Of a DNA stretch of 64,000 nucleotides, positions 19,577 to 28,628 are shown in pieces (the stretch's first letter is position 1; each line of letters starts with the position of its first letter). The stretch spans positions 1 to 64,000 of the forward strand of contig CAZART010000006.1 of the NCBI GenBank assembly GCA_964487555.1, given 5' to 3'. Source of the stretch: CAZART01 sp964487555. Its GTDB lineage: Bacteria; Bacteroidota; Rhodothermia; Rhodothermales; VXPQ01. The notes beneath the pieces are model-generated. The model did no database searches. It saw only the letters and a program-made list of their open reading frames with translations, and was not told the origin of the DNA. The position numbers and the translations under genes were made by a program.

Positions 19577-21967
19577 ATGAATCCTCGAGAATGGCCCCAC
19601 TTCTCTGAACTTCCTCAGCCGGTGAAGCTGCTGTCGGGAGGCTTGCTGCTGACGTTCATGCTGCTGGCGGCGGCAGGCGCACTCGTATGGCAGTCGCACA
19701 GCGCGTATGAGCTGCATATACAGGACGCCGGCCCCACGACGGACGAAGCCGCGTATCCCGAATCGAACGCTACTTCGCTGAAAAGGGATGACATCCGCAA
19801 CTCCGGCGACGAACGCATTGAATCGGCCGGCGAGGACAGTGTAGAGTGGATCGATTATACGGCCCGCAGTGAGACGGCCACCCGGCCCTCGCTCGAATCG
19901 TCGAACTTGCTAACCGCACGTTTTCCCGAAGACAGCGAGCCTGGATCGGTTCGAGTGCAAGACGTTTCGAGCGGCTCAGCCGCCATCGGGTCGGACTACG
20001 TGCGGGACCAGAGGCGCCGTAAGATGTTCACGGTCGCTCTCATGCTTGGCATCCTCCTCCTCTTGACCGTCGTCTGGTCGGGCGTTCTCAAGCAGTTCTC
20101 GTACTACTTTGCCGAGCGGCGACACGCCATGCGTGCGATCTCGGAGAGCGAGACCATCAACATCGCGCTGCTCAGCGCACTTCCCGACACCATGTTTCTC
20201 ATCGACGGCGATGGGACGTTCCTGGATTTTTACGGGCAGTATCCCATGCGGAACGGCGAAGTCGTTCACTACGTCGGCAGCCGCTTGCACGACTGCTTCC
20301 CGGTGGATATTGCCGAGCGTATGCACCGCGCCGTGGGCCGCACGATCGAGACGGGGGACATGAATACCCTGGAATACACCCTGGTAGAATCGAGTTTGGC
20401 CCGGCATCAGGAGGTGCGTATCGTCGCTTGCGGGGGGGACCGGGTTCTGGCGATCGTTCGTGACATCACCGAACGCGAGACCGCCGAACAGACGATTCGC
20501 GAAGCCGAAAGCAAGTTCCGAATCCTCGTCGAGCAGTCGCTAACCGGTATCTATATCGTTCAAGAAGGGCGATTTGTGTACGTAAATCCGCGCTTTGCGA
20601 AGGTCTTTGGCTACACGACCGAGGAAGTGCTGCGGATGGAATCTCCATCGGATCTCATCATGCCGGACGATAAAGGCGCCATCGTGCGGTTCGAGGACGT
20701 ATCCGAAGAGGAGCACGGCAGCTCCCACTACACCATTCGCGGTCTCCGCAAGGATGGTACCGTCATCTACGCCGAGGTATTTCGGTCGGTAATCGAATAC
20801 AACGGCAGGCCGGCCATCATCGGCACACTGCTCGACGTCACCGAACAGCGCGATGCACAGGAGAAACTCCGCGTTCTCGGAATGGCCGTCGAACAGTCCG
20901 CCGAAGGAGTACTCGTCATCGACACGGCAGGTATCGTTTGTTTCGTCAATCCCGCCTGGGCCAGAATGCACGGATATACCGTGGAGGAGGTTACCGGCCA
21001 TCACTTCCGCATCTTCCACACCGAAGAACAGCTTCGCCGCGAGGTCTTTCCCGTTATCAATCGATTCGAGAAGACGAGCATCTATCGCGCCGAGATGGGC
21101 CACAAACGGAAAAACGGGAGCACGTTCATGTCGTCGACGGCCTTCGCTTCGCTGCGTGACGGCGACGGCCACGTAATTGGCGCCGTCGGAATCTGCCGCG
21201 ACATCACCGAACAGAAGAATTATGAAGCCGAACTTCTCGAGTCCAAGGAACGCGCCGAGGAGCTCTCCAGGCTAAAGACCGCCTTTCTTACGAACATGAG
21301 CCACGAGATCCGGACGCCCCTCACAGGGATCCTTGGATTTGCCAAAGTTCTCGAGGAGGAGGTTCACGACGATCAGCGCGAATTCGCTCAGCTCATCCGC
21401 GTCAGCGGAGACCGTTTGATGAACACGCTGAATTCGATTCTTGATCTGGCTCGTCTGGAGGCCGGGGAGATGAAGGTGAACCCGCATGAAGTCGACGTCG
21501 TCGAGGAAATCAAGGAGGCGGCCATCGTCTTCCACGCCATGGCGCGTGAGAAACAGCTTGACTTCCAGGTCGACATGCCGCTGGAAGAAATTCCGGCTCG
21601 CCTCGACCAGAACGTGCTCAACATTATCCTCAACAACTTGATCGGCAACGCCATCAAGTTCACGAACGAGGGCGGCGTCACGGTCGCCGTCGATGCCGAT
21701 GATGAAACCATCGAAATCAGCATCTCCGATACCGGCGTAGGCATCGACCAGAGCTTTCTGCCGCATCTTTTCGACGAGTTCAAGCAGGAGAGCGACGGAT
21801 TGACGCGCACCCACGAAGGCAGCGGGCTGGGCCTTTCCATTACGAAGCGACTGGTTCAGCTCGTTGACGGCGAAATTGAGGTCACAAGCGCCAAGGGCTC
21901 GGGTACGCAATTCAGCGTCCGGCTGCCCCGTTACGTCGATCGGCATCCCCTCTCCAACGTGGCGTGA
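19577..21967 (+). CDS. Membrane sensor histidine kinase with three PAS domains
   Basis: A 796-residue sensor. A hydrophobic span (about residues 15-36) and a second one, MFTVALMLGILLLLTVVWSG (about 151-170), bracket an acidic periplasmic region of some 110 residues. Three PAS domains follow, near 190-300, 315-430 and 440-555. The HisKA dimerisation domain carries the phospho-acceptor His in FLTNMSHEIRTPLTGILG (about 575). The HATPase domain has NIILNNLIGNAIKFTNEGG, ISDTGVGI, FDEFKQES and GSGLGLSITKRLV. There is no receiver domain. PAS repeats suggest redox, light or small-ligand sensing, but the signal is unknown. It stands alone; the nearest regulator is the sigma-54 type protein at 24801, and pairing is only a guess. 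Confidence 0.92.
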   Translation: MNPREWPHFSELPQPVKLLSGGLLLTFMLLAAAGALVWQSHSAYELHIQDAGPTTDEAAYPESNATSLKRDDIRNSGDERIESAGEDSVEWIDYTARSETATRPSLESSNLLTARFPEDSEPGSVRVQDVSSGSAAIGSDYVRDQRRRKMFTVALMLGILLLLTVVWSGVLKQFSYYFAERRHAMRAISESETINIALLSALPDTMFLIDGDGTFLDFYGQYPMRNGEVVHYVGSRLHDCFPVDIAERMHRAVGRTIETGDMNTLEYTLVESSLARHQEVRIVACGGDRVLAIVRDITERETAEQTIREAESKFRILVEQSLTGIYIVQEGRFVYVNPRFAKVFGYTTEEVLRMESPSDLIMPDDKGAIVRFEDVSEEEHGSSHYTIRGLRKDGTVIYAEVFRSVIEYNGRPAIIGTLLDVTEQRDAQEKLRVLGMAVEQSAEGVLVIDTAGIVCFVNPAWARMHGYTVEEVTGHHFRIFHTEEQLRREVFPVINRFEKTSIYRAEMGHKRKNGSTFMSSTAFASLRDGDGHVIGAVGICRDITEQKNYEAELLESKERAEELSRLKTAFLTNMSHEIRTPLTGILGFAKVLEEEVHDDQREFAQLIRVSGDRLMNTLNSILDLARLEAGEMKVNPHEVDVVEEIKEAAIVFHAMAREKQLDFQVDMPLEEIPARLDQNVLNIILNNLIGNAIKFTNEGGVTVAVDADDETIEISISDTGVGIDQSFLPHLFDEFKQESDGLTRTHEGSGLGLSITKRLVQLVDGEIEVTSAKGSGTQFSVRLPRYVDRHPLSNVA

Positions 21968-22084
21968 CCTCGGGAAGTGGATGCAATGAGGCGGTGCCAG
22001 TTGCGGCGGGACGCATACGTGACCCCGTATTTGCGACATGATGTACGTAGTTTATCCGGCTAGCGCCTACCCTTCAAACGCCGG

Positions 22085-23731
22085 ATGATCACGAACTACT
22101 ACACGCTCCGTGCCCTCGTAGAGGAGTGGCGCGTCCGCATTCCGGGGCTGCGCCTCATCGATGCGTTCTCCCAGGAAAAAGGCGAGCTAACGCTGGCCTT
22201 CGCGGGAGCGGAGACAGAAATGATGATTCGGCTCTCCGTGCACGCCCCGATGCCGTTCATCTTTCGCGTCGACGGCTATTCTCGGGCCCGGCGGAACGTG
22301 GCAACCCTGTTCGAGGCCGCCTTCAAGCACGTGGTAGGCGGGATGCACATTGCCGAGCGCGATAGGATGATCTATTTGGATCTGTCCGAAGGCCTGCACC
22401 TTCAGATCATGCTGTTCGGACCGCGCGCCAACGTATTTCTGGTGTCGCACGACGGCACCATCGTGGAAGCATTTCGGAACACCGACAGCCATGAGGGGGC
22501 GGTGGCCCCGGAGCCCCGCCCCGCTCCGGACGTGACCGATTTCGATACGTTCACCGCTCGGTGGCCGACCAACCGTAAATCCCTCGAGCATGCCCTCTCT
22601 TCGGCATTTCCACTTTTCGACCGTACCATTGCCCGCGAAGCGGTGCTGCGGTCCGGCCTCGATCCGGCCGCGTCGCCGGTAATCTCCGAAGATCACTCGA
22701 GAAAGCTATTCGAACACGCGAAGGAGCTCGAATCGCAGCTGCAAGACCCGGAATCGGTAATCTACTGGGATGGACGAGATCCCATTCAGTTCTCGCTGAT
22801 CTCTCTATCCTTTCTGTCCGACGCACGTGAGGAACGGTTCAGCACCGTGGACCGGGCGGCGGCCACTTACGTCAAGAGCTTTCTCGCGCAAAGACACTTC
22901 GAACGGCTTTATCGGCCCGTCGAGAAGGCGTTGACAGAAGCCGTCGAACACTACGCGACGCGTGCCGATCGGATGATGGAGGAACTCGCTCGGGAGAGCC
23001 GAGCAGACCGATACGAAAAGTATGGACATCTTCTGATGGCGAATGTGGGCCGGGTGCCCGCCGGATCCGACGAGATCGAAGTGGAGGATCTTTTCGCCGA
23101 TCATGGGCTCGTTCGCATCGAGCTTGACCCCTCCAAATCGGCCGTGGAAAACGCCCAGGTATACTACGATCGTGCCCGTCGGACGCGTCGCTCGAGGGAG
23201 GAAGCCGAAAGGCGTCTCGTCGAGACGGATGCGCTCGCACAGCAGGCCGCCTCCCTTCTGGCGGAGCTGCGAGGCGTCGAGGGCCTGAAAGGCATCCGGG
23301 ATTTTCGCGCGGAACGATCCTCCGAACTCGCCCGATATCTTGCCGACGACCAGTCGTCGGAGGAGCGTGTTCCGTTCCGCCGGTTTCGCCTCGACGGTGG
23401 ATATGAGGTATGGGTAGGCCGCAGCGCCAGGCAAAACGACGAGCTGACCTTCCGACACGCCCAAAAATATGATGTATGGATGCATGCTCGCGGCGTGCCC
23501 GGATCGCACGTCGTCCTCCGATTGCCGAATAGAGACGCGCAGCCAGGCCGCTCGATCATCCAGCAGGCCGCCGCGATCGCAGCCTATTTTAGCAAGGCGC
23601 GCGGCAGCAGTCTCGTGCCCGTAATGGTGGCCGAGCGAAAATTCGTTCGAAAGCCGAAAGGGGCCGGACCAGGCGCCGTTCGCGTCGATCGCGAAGACGT
23701 CGTCCTCGTAGAGCCGAAGCTCCCCTCCTGA
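22085..23731 (+). CDS. rqcH: NFACT ribosome quality-control protein (RqcH/Rqc2/FbpA family)
   Basis: A 548-residue protein. The N-terminal NFACT-N domain includes VVGGMHIAERDRMIYLDLSE and LHLQIMLFGPRANVFLVSH. The RDR there keeps the Asp-Arg pair thought to matter for alanine tailing. A coiled-coil middle follows, about residues 280-420, with repeated Glu/Arg heptads around YYDRARRTRRSREEAERRL. The C-terminal NFACT-R domain has GGYEVWVGRSARQNDELTF, YDVWMHARGVPGSHVVLR and RKFVRKPKGAGPGAVRV. In bacteria such as Bacillus, RqcH binds stalled 50S subunits and adds C-terminal alanine tails that mark the nascent chain. The gene lies in a run of plus-strand housekeeping genes before uppP. Length matches the family (about 550-580). 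Confidence 0.92.
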   Translation: MITNYYTLRALVEEWRVRIPGLRLIDAFSQEKGELTLAFAGAETEMMIRLSVHAPMPFIFRVDGYSRARRNVATLFEAAFKHVVGGMHIAERDRMIYLDLSEGLHLQIMLFGPRANVFLVSHDGTIVEAFRNTDSHEGAVAPEPRPAPDVTDFDTFTARWPTNRKSLEHALSSAFPLFDRTIAREAVLRSGLDPAASPVISEDHSRKLFEHAKELESQLQDPESVIYWDGRDPIQFSLISLSFLSDAREERFSTVDRAAATYVKSFLAQRHFERLYRPVEKALTEAVEHYATRADRMMEELARESRADRYEKYGHLLMANVGRVPAGSDEIEVEDLFADHGLVRIELDPSKSAVENAQVYYDRARRTRRSREEAERRLVETDALAQQAASLLAELRGVEGLKGIRDFRAERSSELARYLADDQSSEERVPFRRFRLDGGYEVWVGRSARQNDELTFRHAQKYDVWMHARGVPGSHVVLRLPNRDAQPGRSIIQQAAAIAAYFSKARGSSLVPVMVAERKFVRKPKGAGPGAVRVDREDVVLVEPKLPS

Positions 23732-23831
23732 CGAACTATTACGATTCCGGCCGAACCTTCCCCTTCCCCTTACCCTTCCCTATCTTCACGCCGCTCCGGA
23801 ACGACCTCTTTCAGCATCACCGCTAAACGCT

Positions 23832-24638
23832 ATGACGTGGTGGGAAGCAGCCCTGCTCGGGCTTCTGCAGGGTTTGACTGAATTTCTACCCGTCTCCTCG
23901 TCGGGACATCTCGTCCTGGCGCAGTACGTTCTCGGCCTCCCGTCCGACGACGTCTCCTTCGAGGTGTTCGTGCACTTTGGAACGGTGCTGAGCATCGTAA
24001 CGGTCTACTGGAAGCGCATCATCAGCATCATCAAGCACACATTTCTGGGCCTTCGGGAGCCTTCGCGCCTCACATTGCATTATCGGGGCAATGAAGACTT
24101 CCGCTTCGCGGTCTTCATCTTAATTACGATGATCCCGACAGGGCTGATCTATGTTCTTTTTAAGGATTTTTTGGAAGGCGCCTTCGGAAATCCGAGACTC
24201 ACGGCCGGCATGCTACTCGTAACGGGCCTGCTGCTTCTTCTCACAAAGCTCCGGAAAGCCCCCGACGGTCCGATCTCGCCCCTCAAAGCCGTTCTTATCG
24301 GCACCGCACAGGCGGGGGCTCTGATTCCCGGCATTTCGCGATCGGGATCAACGATCTGCACCGCCCTCTACCTCAACGTCACACCCGAGAAGGCCGCCAA
24401 CTTCTCCTTCCTGATGTCCCTGCCGGTGATCGTCGGCGCCACGGGAATCGAAGCGCTCAAACTGTTCGAGACGGGCGTGAGTGCGGGCGTCGTCCAAACG
24501 CTGATCGGCACGGTCGTCGCCTACGCGTGCGGCGTCGTCGCGATCAAGATCGTGCTGGACTTCGTCCGGCGGGGCAACCTGCAGTATTTTGCCTACTATT
24601 GCTTCGCCATCGGGTCGCTGGGCCTTCTCTTTATCTAG
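23832..24638 (+). CDS. uppP: Undecaprenyl-diphosphatase
   Basis: A 268-residue inner-membrane enzyme that removes a phosphate from undecaprenyl pyrophosphate, recycling the lipid carrier for peptidoglycan and polysaccharide assembly. The two diagnostic blocks are present: GLLQGLTEFLPVSSSGHL near the N-terminus (catalytic Glu and Ser region) and ALIPGISRSGSTIC (about residues 159-172, catalytic Arg). About eight hydrophobic segments follow the BacA/UppP pattern. It may contribute to bacitracin tolerance. The recycled carrier would also serve the polysaccharide locus about 20 kb downstream. A hairpin about 30 bases after the stop may end its transcript. Confidence 0.95.
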   Translation: MTWWEAALLGLLQGLTEFLPVSSSGHLVLAQYVLGLPSDDVSFEVFVHFGTVLSIVTVYWKRIISIIKHTFLGLREPSRLTLHYRGNEDFRFAVFILITMIPTGLIYVLFKDFLEGAFGNPRLTAGMLLVTGLLLLLTKLRKAPDGPISPLKAVLIGTAQAGALIPGISRSGSTICTALYLNVTPEKAANFSFLMSLPVIVGATGIEALKLFETGVSAGVVQTLIGTVVAYACGVVAIKIVLDFVRRGNLQYFAYYCFAIGSLGLLFI

Positions 24639-24668
24639 ACGCTTGACTTGCGTCAAATCCCGCCGATA

Positions 24669-24686
24669 CTTCCGAAAAGTCGGAGG
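24669..24686 (+). terminator. Possible terminator after uppP
   Basis: A 7-bp stem, CTTCCGA pairing with TCGGAGG (one G-U pair), encloses a four-base AAAG loop, 30 bases after the uppP stop. No strong U-tract follows, so the call is tentative. Confidence 0.35.
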
Positions 24687-24800
24687 ATATCCTCACTTCT
24701 GCCGACCAGCCGGCGGCGCCGTTTGCAATCGATATCAATTTGATACAAACGAACGGCCCGTTATCTTTCATACGTTGTCACCACCACTGGCCGCATTCCT

Positions 24801-26276
24801 ATGAGCTTCCGGATATTCGTTGTCGACGACGATCGTCACTATTCTCGCCTGCTTAGCTATCGACTCGAAAAAGCCGATGACTATGAAGTGCACGTTTACA
24901 ACAGCGGCGAGGAACTGCTCGAGCATCTCGACGACGAGCCGCACCTCGTTCTTCTGGATATCATGATGCCCGGCATCGGCGGTATCGATGCGCTCAAGCA
25001 GGTCAACAAACGCAAACCGCACATCCCGGTCGTCATGGTGTCGGCGCAGGGCGCGATCGACGTCGCGGTCGACGCAATGAAACTAGGTGCTTACGACTAC
25101 ATCACGAAGGGGCAGGACGACCTCATCAAGCTCGACACCGTCGTAAAGAACATCCGCGAAAAGGTCGCAATGGAGCGCGAGCTCGAAACGCTCCGCTCGG
25201 AAGTTTCTCGCAAGTACGGGCTCAAAGAGCTCGTGGGTGACTCGCCGGCCATGGAACGAGTCTACCGGCTCATCAATAAGGCCCTTCGCGGGGACATTAC
25301 GGTGGCCATTCAAGGCGAGAGCGGCACGGGCAAAGAGCTTGTCGCCAAGGCGATCCACTACAACTCGCCTCGCAAGCATGGTCCGTTCGTCGTGGTCAAC
25401 TGCGCGGCGATTCCGCGCGATCTGATGGAAAGCGAGTTCTTCGGCCACGAGAAAGGCTCCTTCACAGGGGCCCATTCTCGGAAGATCGGCAAGTTCGAAC
25501 AGGCCGACACCGGAACCATCTTCCTCGATGAAATCGGAGAGCTGGACCTCGATCTTCAGGCTAAGCTCCTGCGGGCGCTTCAGAACCGTGAAATCCAGCG
25601 CGTGGGTGGCAACGACACGATCGAATTCGATGCGCGGGTCATCTGCGCCACGAATCGTGACGTTATCCCGATGATCCGAGAAGGAAAGTTTCGCGAAGAT
25701 CTCTATTACCGCCTTTTCCAGTACCCGGTCCCTCTTCCGCCGCTGCGCGAGCGCGGTCAGGATCTCCTCGTGCTCGCAAAGCACTTCTTGAGAGATTACT
25801 TGAAGGATCGTCCGGAATTCAGCGGAAAGCGGCTTTCGATGGCGGCGCGCCGTGCCATCGTGGAATACGCGTGGCCGGGCAACGTCCGCGAGCTGAAAAG
25901 CGCTGTGGAACGTTCCATCCTGATTTCGGATGAAGACGAAATCCAACCCAGCGACCTGATGATTCACGGCCAGTCGGTCGTTTCCCCGTGGACCGAGCGA
26001 ATGACGCTGGCGCAGGCGGCCGACGGTGATTCGCGCGCGGCGCAACTTGCGTTCGCCGACCACGGTATAGAGGACGGCGATGACCGGGACGAGTTTTCAG
26101 GCGTGATTCTCGGTGAGGACGATGACGACATCGTTTCTCTCGAAGATCTCAAGCGGCAAGCCGTCGAGCGTGCCTATAACATCTGTGATGGGAACGTCGA
26201 TAAGGCCGCCGTGGAACTGGGCATCGGCCGGGCCACTATGTACCGGCTCCTCAAGAAATACAAGCTCATGAATTAG
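24801..26276 (+). CDS. Sigma-54-dependent response regulator (NtrC family)
   Basis: A 491-residue transcription activator. The receiver domain has the DDD-type acidic pocket at FVVDDDRH, the phospho-acceptor Asp in LVLLDIMMPGIGG (about residue 53) and the Lys in YDYITKGQ. The AAA+ domain has Walker A GESGTGKE, the sigma-54 contact loop GSFTGA (a common variant of GAFTGA), Walker B TIFLDEIGEL and the sensor motif AWPGNVRELKSAVERS. The C-terminal Fis-type helix-turn-helix includes DGNVDKAAVELGIGRATMYR. It should activate RpoN-dependent promoters when phosphorylated. The partner kinase is not adjacent; the kinases at 19577 and 33963 are candidates. The gene follows uppP by about 160 bases, so it probably has its own promoter. 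Confidence 0.94.
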   Translation: MSFRIFVVDDDRHYSRLLSYRLEKADDYEVHVYNSGEELLEHLDDEPHLVLLDIMMPGIGGIDALKQVNKRKPHIPVVMVSAQGAIDVAVDAMKLGAYDYITKGQDDLIKLDTVVKNIREKVAMERELETLRSEVSRKYGLKELVGDSPAMERVYRLINKALRGDITVAIQGESGTGKELVAKAIHYNSPRKHGPFVVVNCAAIPRDLMESEFFGHEKGSFTGAHSRKIGKFEQADTGTIFLDEIGELDLDLQAKLLRALQNREIQRVGGNDTIEFDARVICATNRDVIPMIREGKFREDLYYRLFQYPVPLPPLRERGQDLLVLAKHFLRDYLKDRPEFSGKRLSMAARRAIVEYAWPGNVRELKSAVERSILISDEDEIQPSDLMIHGQSVVSPWTERMTLAQAADGDSRAAQLAFADHGIEDGDDRDEFSGVILGEDDDDIVSLEDLKRQAVERAYNICDGNVDKAAVELGIGRATMYRLLKKYKLMN

Positions 26277-26355
26277 CCGATGCGTCCGGCTTCGACGACG
26301 GTGAGGCCCCGCGGCCCGTTCCGTCGCGCCAGGGCGCAGATGGAGCGATAGCCCT

Positions 26356-27171
26356 TTGCGCCTCAACGAGTACGAAAAAGACGTCCGCCGGCAAATCGAG
26401 AAGTGGCAGAGCGGAGAAGGATCCTTTTTCTCCCAGGCTCTAAACTGGGCCATGCGTCCGATGGACTGGGTCGTGGATCGCGTCGTCCCGCCCGATCTGA
26501 TCGATCAGGCCAGCGACGCCGTCTCGCAATTCCTTTCATTTCTGAATGATGCGTCGGAGTGGACGTATGAAGACAACGACCTCCTCGAAACGGCACGTGA
26601 ATCCGGTATCGCTGCCAGTAAGCTGGAGGATCTTCGAGACGTATCGATCGAGAAACTGGATCCGCTCGCGCGCAGCCAGTTCACTCAGAACACGATTCTC
26701 GCCGCCATCGAGGGCGGTGGTGCCGGGCTCGGCGGCGCCGTACTGATCGCGGCCGACATCCCGCTCCTGTTCACGATCAACTTTCGGATGATCCAGCAGA
26801 TCGGCGGTGCCTACGGCTTTCCGATGCGCGGGCCGAGTTTTCGTCCACTCGTGCTTTCGATTTACAACGTTGCGGCCTCCAGCGGACGTGACGCCAAGAG
26901 CGACGCGCTTCGTGAGGTTAGCGTTGCAGCGGCCGCTTTCGCGCATGACCAGAGCTATAGAGGCCGTGTAAGCGGCACCTTCCGCGATCAGAACCGACAC
27001 CTCCCGCGCGAAATCGCAAAAAACATCGTCGGGCGGAAGATCGGGCAGACCATTCCTATCGCAGGCGCAGCCGTCGGAGCCGGAATCAACTACTGGTTCA
27101 CAAACGAAACGGCCGAAGCGGCGTATATGCTGTTCCGTGCACTTTATTTGGAGAGAAAGGAACGGCTGTAG
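26356..27171 (+). CDS. EcsC-family protein
   Basis: A 271-residue protein of the EcsC family. It has no classical signal peptide. The middle Gly/Ala-rich amphipathic segment GGGAGLGGAVLIAADIPLLF matches the family signature, as does the C-terminal IPIAGAAVGAGINYWFTNETAE. Family members often accompany ABC transporters or membrane traffic genes, but their biochemical role is unsettled. The start is a TTG at 26356, supported by GGAG ten bases upstream. No ATG occurs at a plausible place, because the ATG at 26340 is out of frame. It lies between the sigma-54 regulator and der, same strand. Confidence 0.82.
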   Translation: MRLNEYEKDVRRQIEKWQSGEGSFFSQALNWAMRPMDWVVDRVVPPDLIDQASDAVSQFLSFLNDASEWTYEDNDLLETARESGIAASKLEDLRDVSIEKLDPLARSQFTQNTILAAIEGGGAGLGGAVLIAADIPLLFTINFRMIQQIGGAYGFPMRGPSFRPLVLSIYNVAASSGRDAKSDALREVSVAAAAFAHDQSYRGRVSGTFRDQNRHLPREIAKNIVGRKIGQTIPIAGAAVGAGINYWFTNETAEAAYMLFRALYLERKERL

Positions 27172-27207
27172 CAAGAGCTAGCGGCGAGCCTTTTTGACCG
27201 CGGAATC

Positions 27208-27283
27208 AGAAGAGGAAGGGGAAAAGGAAGGGTTCTCGAAATTGATGACCCCTCTAACACCTTCCTCTTCCTCTTCCTCTCTC
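27208..27283. repeat. Purine-rich tract and pyrimidine-rich partner forming an imperfect inverted repeat
   Basis: A 25-base all-purine run at 27208-27232 (AGAAGAGGAAGGGG-type) is matched by a 24-base all-pyrimidine run at 27260-27283 made of CTTCCT units. The arms could pair imperfectly around a 27-base spacer. The element sits in the gap between the EcsC gene and der, just before the der start. Confidence 0.7.
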
Positions 27284-27305
27284 GTCGCCAGCGAATAAAT
27301 AAACC

Positions 27306-28625
27306 ATGCCGCTTGTAGCCATCGTCGGACGGCCGAATGTCGGCAAGTCGACGCTATTTAATCGGCTCGTTGAGGTCCGCCAAGCCATCGTTCACGACCA
27401 GCCGGGCGTGACGCGCGATCGCATCTACGGAAACGTAGAGTGGACCGGGCGCGAGTTCTCTATTGTCGATACGGGTGGGTTCGTACCTAATTCAGCGGAG
27501 GAATTCGAATCGGCGATCCGCGAGCAGGTGCACATCGCCATTGATGAGGCCGATGCGGTCCTTTTCGTCGTTGACGTACTCACCGGTCCTACCGATCTGG
27601 ACGATTCTCTCGCTCAGATCCTCCGAAAGTCCGATAAGCCGGTTCTCGTCATCGCGAATAAATCGGACAACGAGGAGCGTCGATGGCAGGCGGGCGAATT
27701 CTACAGCCTCGGACTCGGGGAGGTCTACGCCGTCAGTTCAATAAATGGTACCGGAACGGGTGAGTTATTGGACGATCTCATAGGGGTGCTGCCGGAGGAT
27801 GTGCCCGACGAGAAGCGGGACGACCGTCTGCACATCGCAGTGATCGGCAAGCCGAATGTCGGCAAGTCTTCGCTGACCAACGCCATTCTGGGCTTTCCTC
27901 GGTCGATCGTCACGGAGATTCCCGGCACCACGCGAGACGCCATTCATTCCGTCATTGATTTCGAAGGGCGCGAAATCGTTCTGGTCGACACGGCGGGTTT
28001 ACGGAAGCGCTCGCGTATCCATGAAAATGTGGAGTTTTATGCCGCATTGCGGACGCAGCGCGCCATCGAGGAGTGCGACGTGGCCGTACTTCTCATCGAC
28101 GCCGTAGAAGGTCTGCAGGCTCAGGACATCCGCGTCCTCAAGCAGGCGGAGGAGATGCACAAGGGCCTGATCATCGCCGTCAACAAGTGGGATCTCGTCG
28201 AGAAAGAGACCAACACGGCGCGCGACTATCAGCGATCGATTGTCGAACGCGTCAAGATGCTCGACTATGTTCCGGTGTTATTCATTTCCGCGACCACGCG
28301 CAAGCGCGTCTACAACGTGCTTACGACGGCCGTTCAGGTCGATCAGGAGCGGCGCAAGCGTATCCCCACGAGCCGGCTGAACGAGGTCATGCAGAAGGCC
28401 ATCGAAAGTCATCGACCGCCGTCCTATCGCAATCAGTTTGTGAAGATCAAGTATGTCACGCAGGTGCGCGAGAACCCTCCTGTGTTCGCCTTTTTTTGTA
28501 ACTATCCGAAGGGCATTCAGGAGTCCTATCGGCGCTACCTCGAAAACAAGATTCGGGAGGCATTCGGGTTTGAGGGCGTGCCGTTGATGCTAGTTTTCAA
28601 GGCAAAATCCAAGCAGCGCGCATAA
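27306..28625 (+). CDS. der: GTPase Der (EngA), ribosome assembly
   Basis: A 439-residue protein with two tandem GTPase domains, the mark of Der, needed for 50S subunit maturation. Domain 1 has GRPNVGKSTLFNRL, DTGGF and NKSDN. Domain 2 has GKPNVGKSSLTNAI, DTAGLRKRSR and NKWDLVEK. The C-terminal KH-like domain ends around NKIREAFGFEGVPLMLVFKAK. All guanine-binding motifs are intact. The ATG at 27306 leads directly into the first G1 motif, as expected. Three bases separate its stop from the next gene, a CPA2 antiporter, so the two are probably one transcript. Confidence 0.97.
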   Translation: MPLVAIVGRPNVGKSTLFNRLVEVRQAIVHDQPGVTRDRIYGNVEWTGREFSIVDTGGFVPNSAEEFESAIREQVHIAIDEADAVLFVVDVLTGPTDLDDSLAQILRKSDKPVLVIANKSDNEERRWQAGEFYSLGLGEVYAVSSINGTGTGELLDDLIGVLPEDVPDEKRDDRLHIAVIGKPNVGKSSLTNAILGFPRSIVTEIPGTTRDAIHSVIDFEGREIVLVDTAGLRKRSRIHENVEFYAALRTQRAIEECDVAVLLIDAVEGLQAQDIRVLKQAEEMHKGLIIAVNKWDLVEKETNTARDYQRSIVERVKMLDYVPVLFISATTRKRVYNVLTTAVQVDQERRKRIPTSRLNEVMQKAIESHRPPSYRNQFVKIKYVTQVRENPPVFAFFCNYPKGIQESYRRYLENKIREAFGFEGVPLMLVFKAKSKQRA

Positions 28626-28628
28626 CGC

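Noticed and set aside
25083..26063. Long minus-strand frame opposite the sigma-54 regulator
   Set aside because: It is the antisense of a gene with complete receiver, AAA+ and HTH motifs. High GC at third positions keeps the other strand open.
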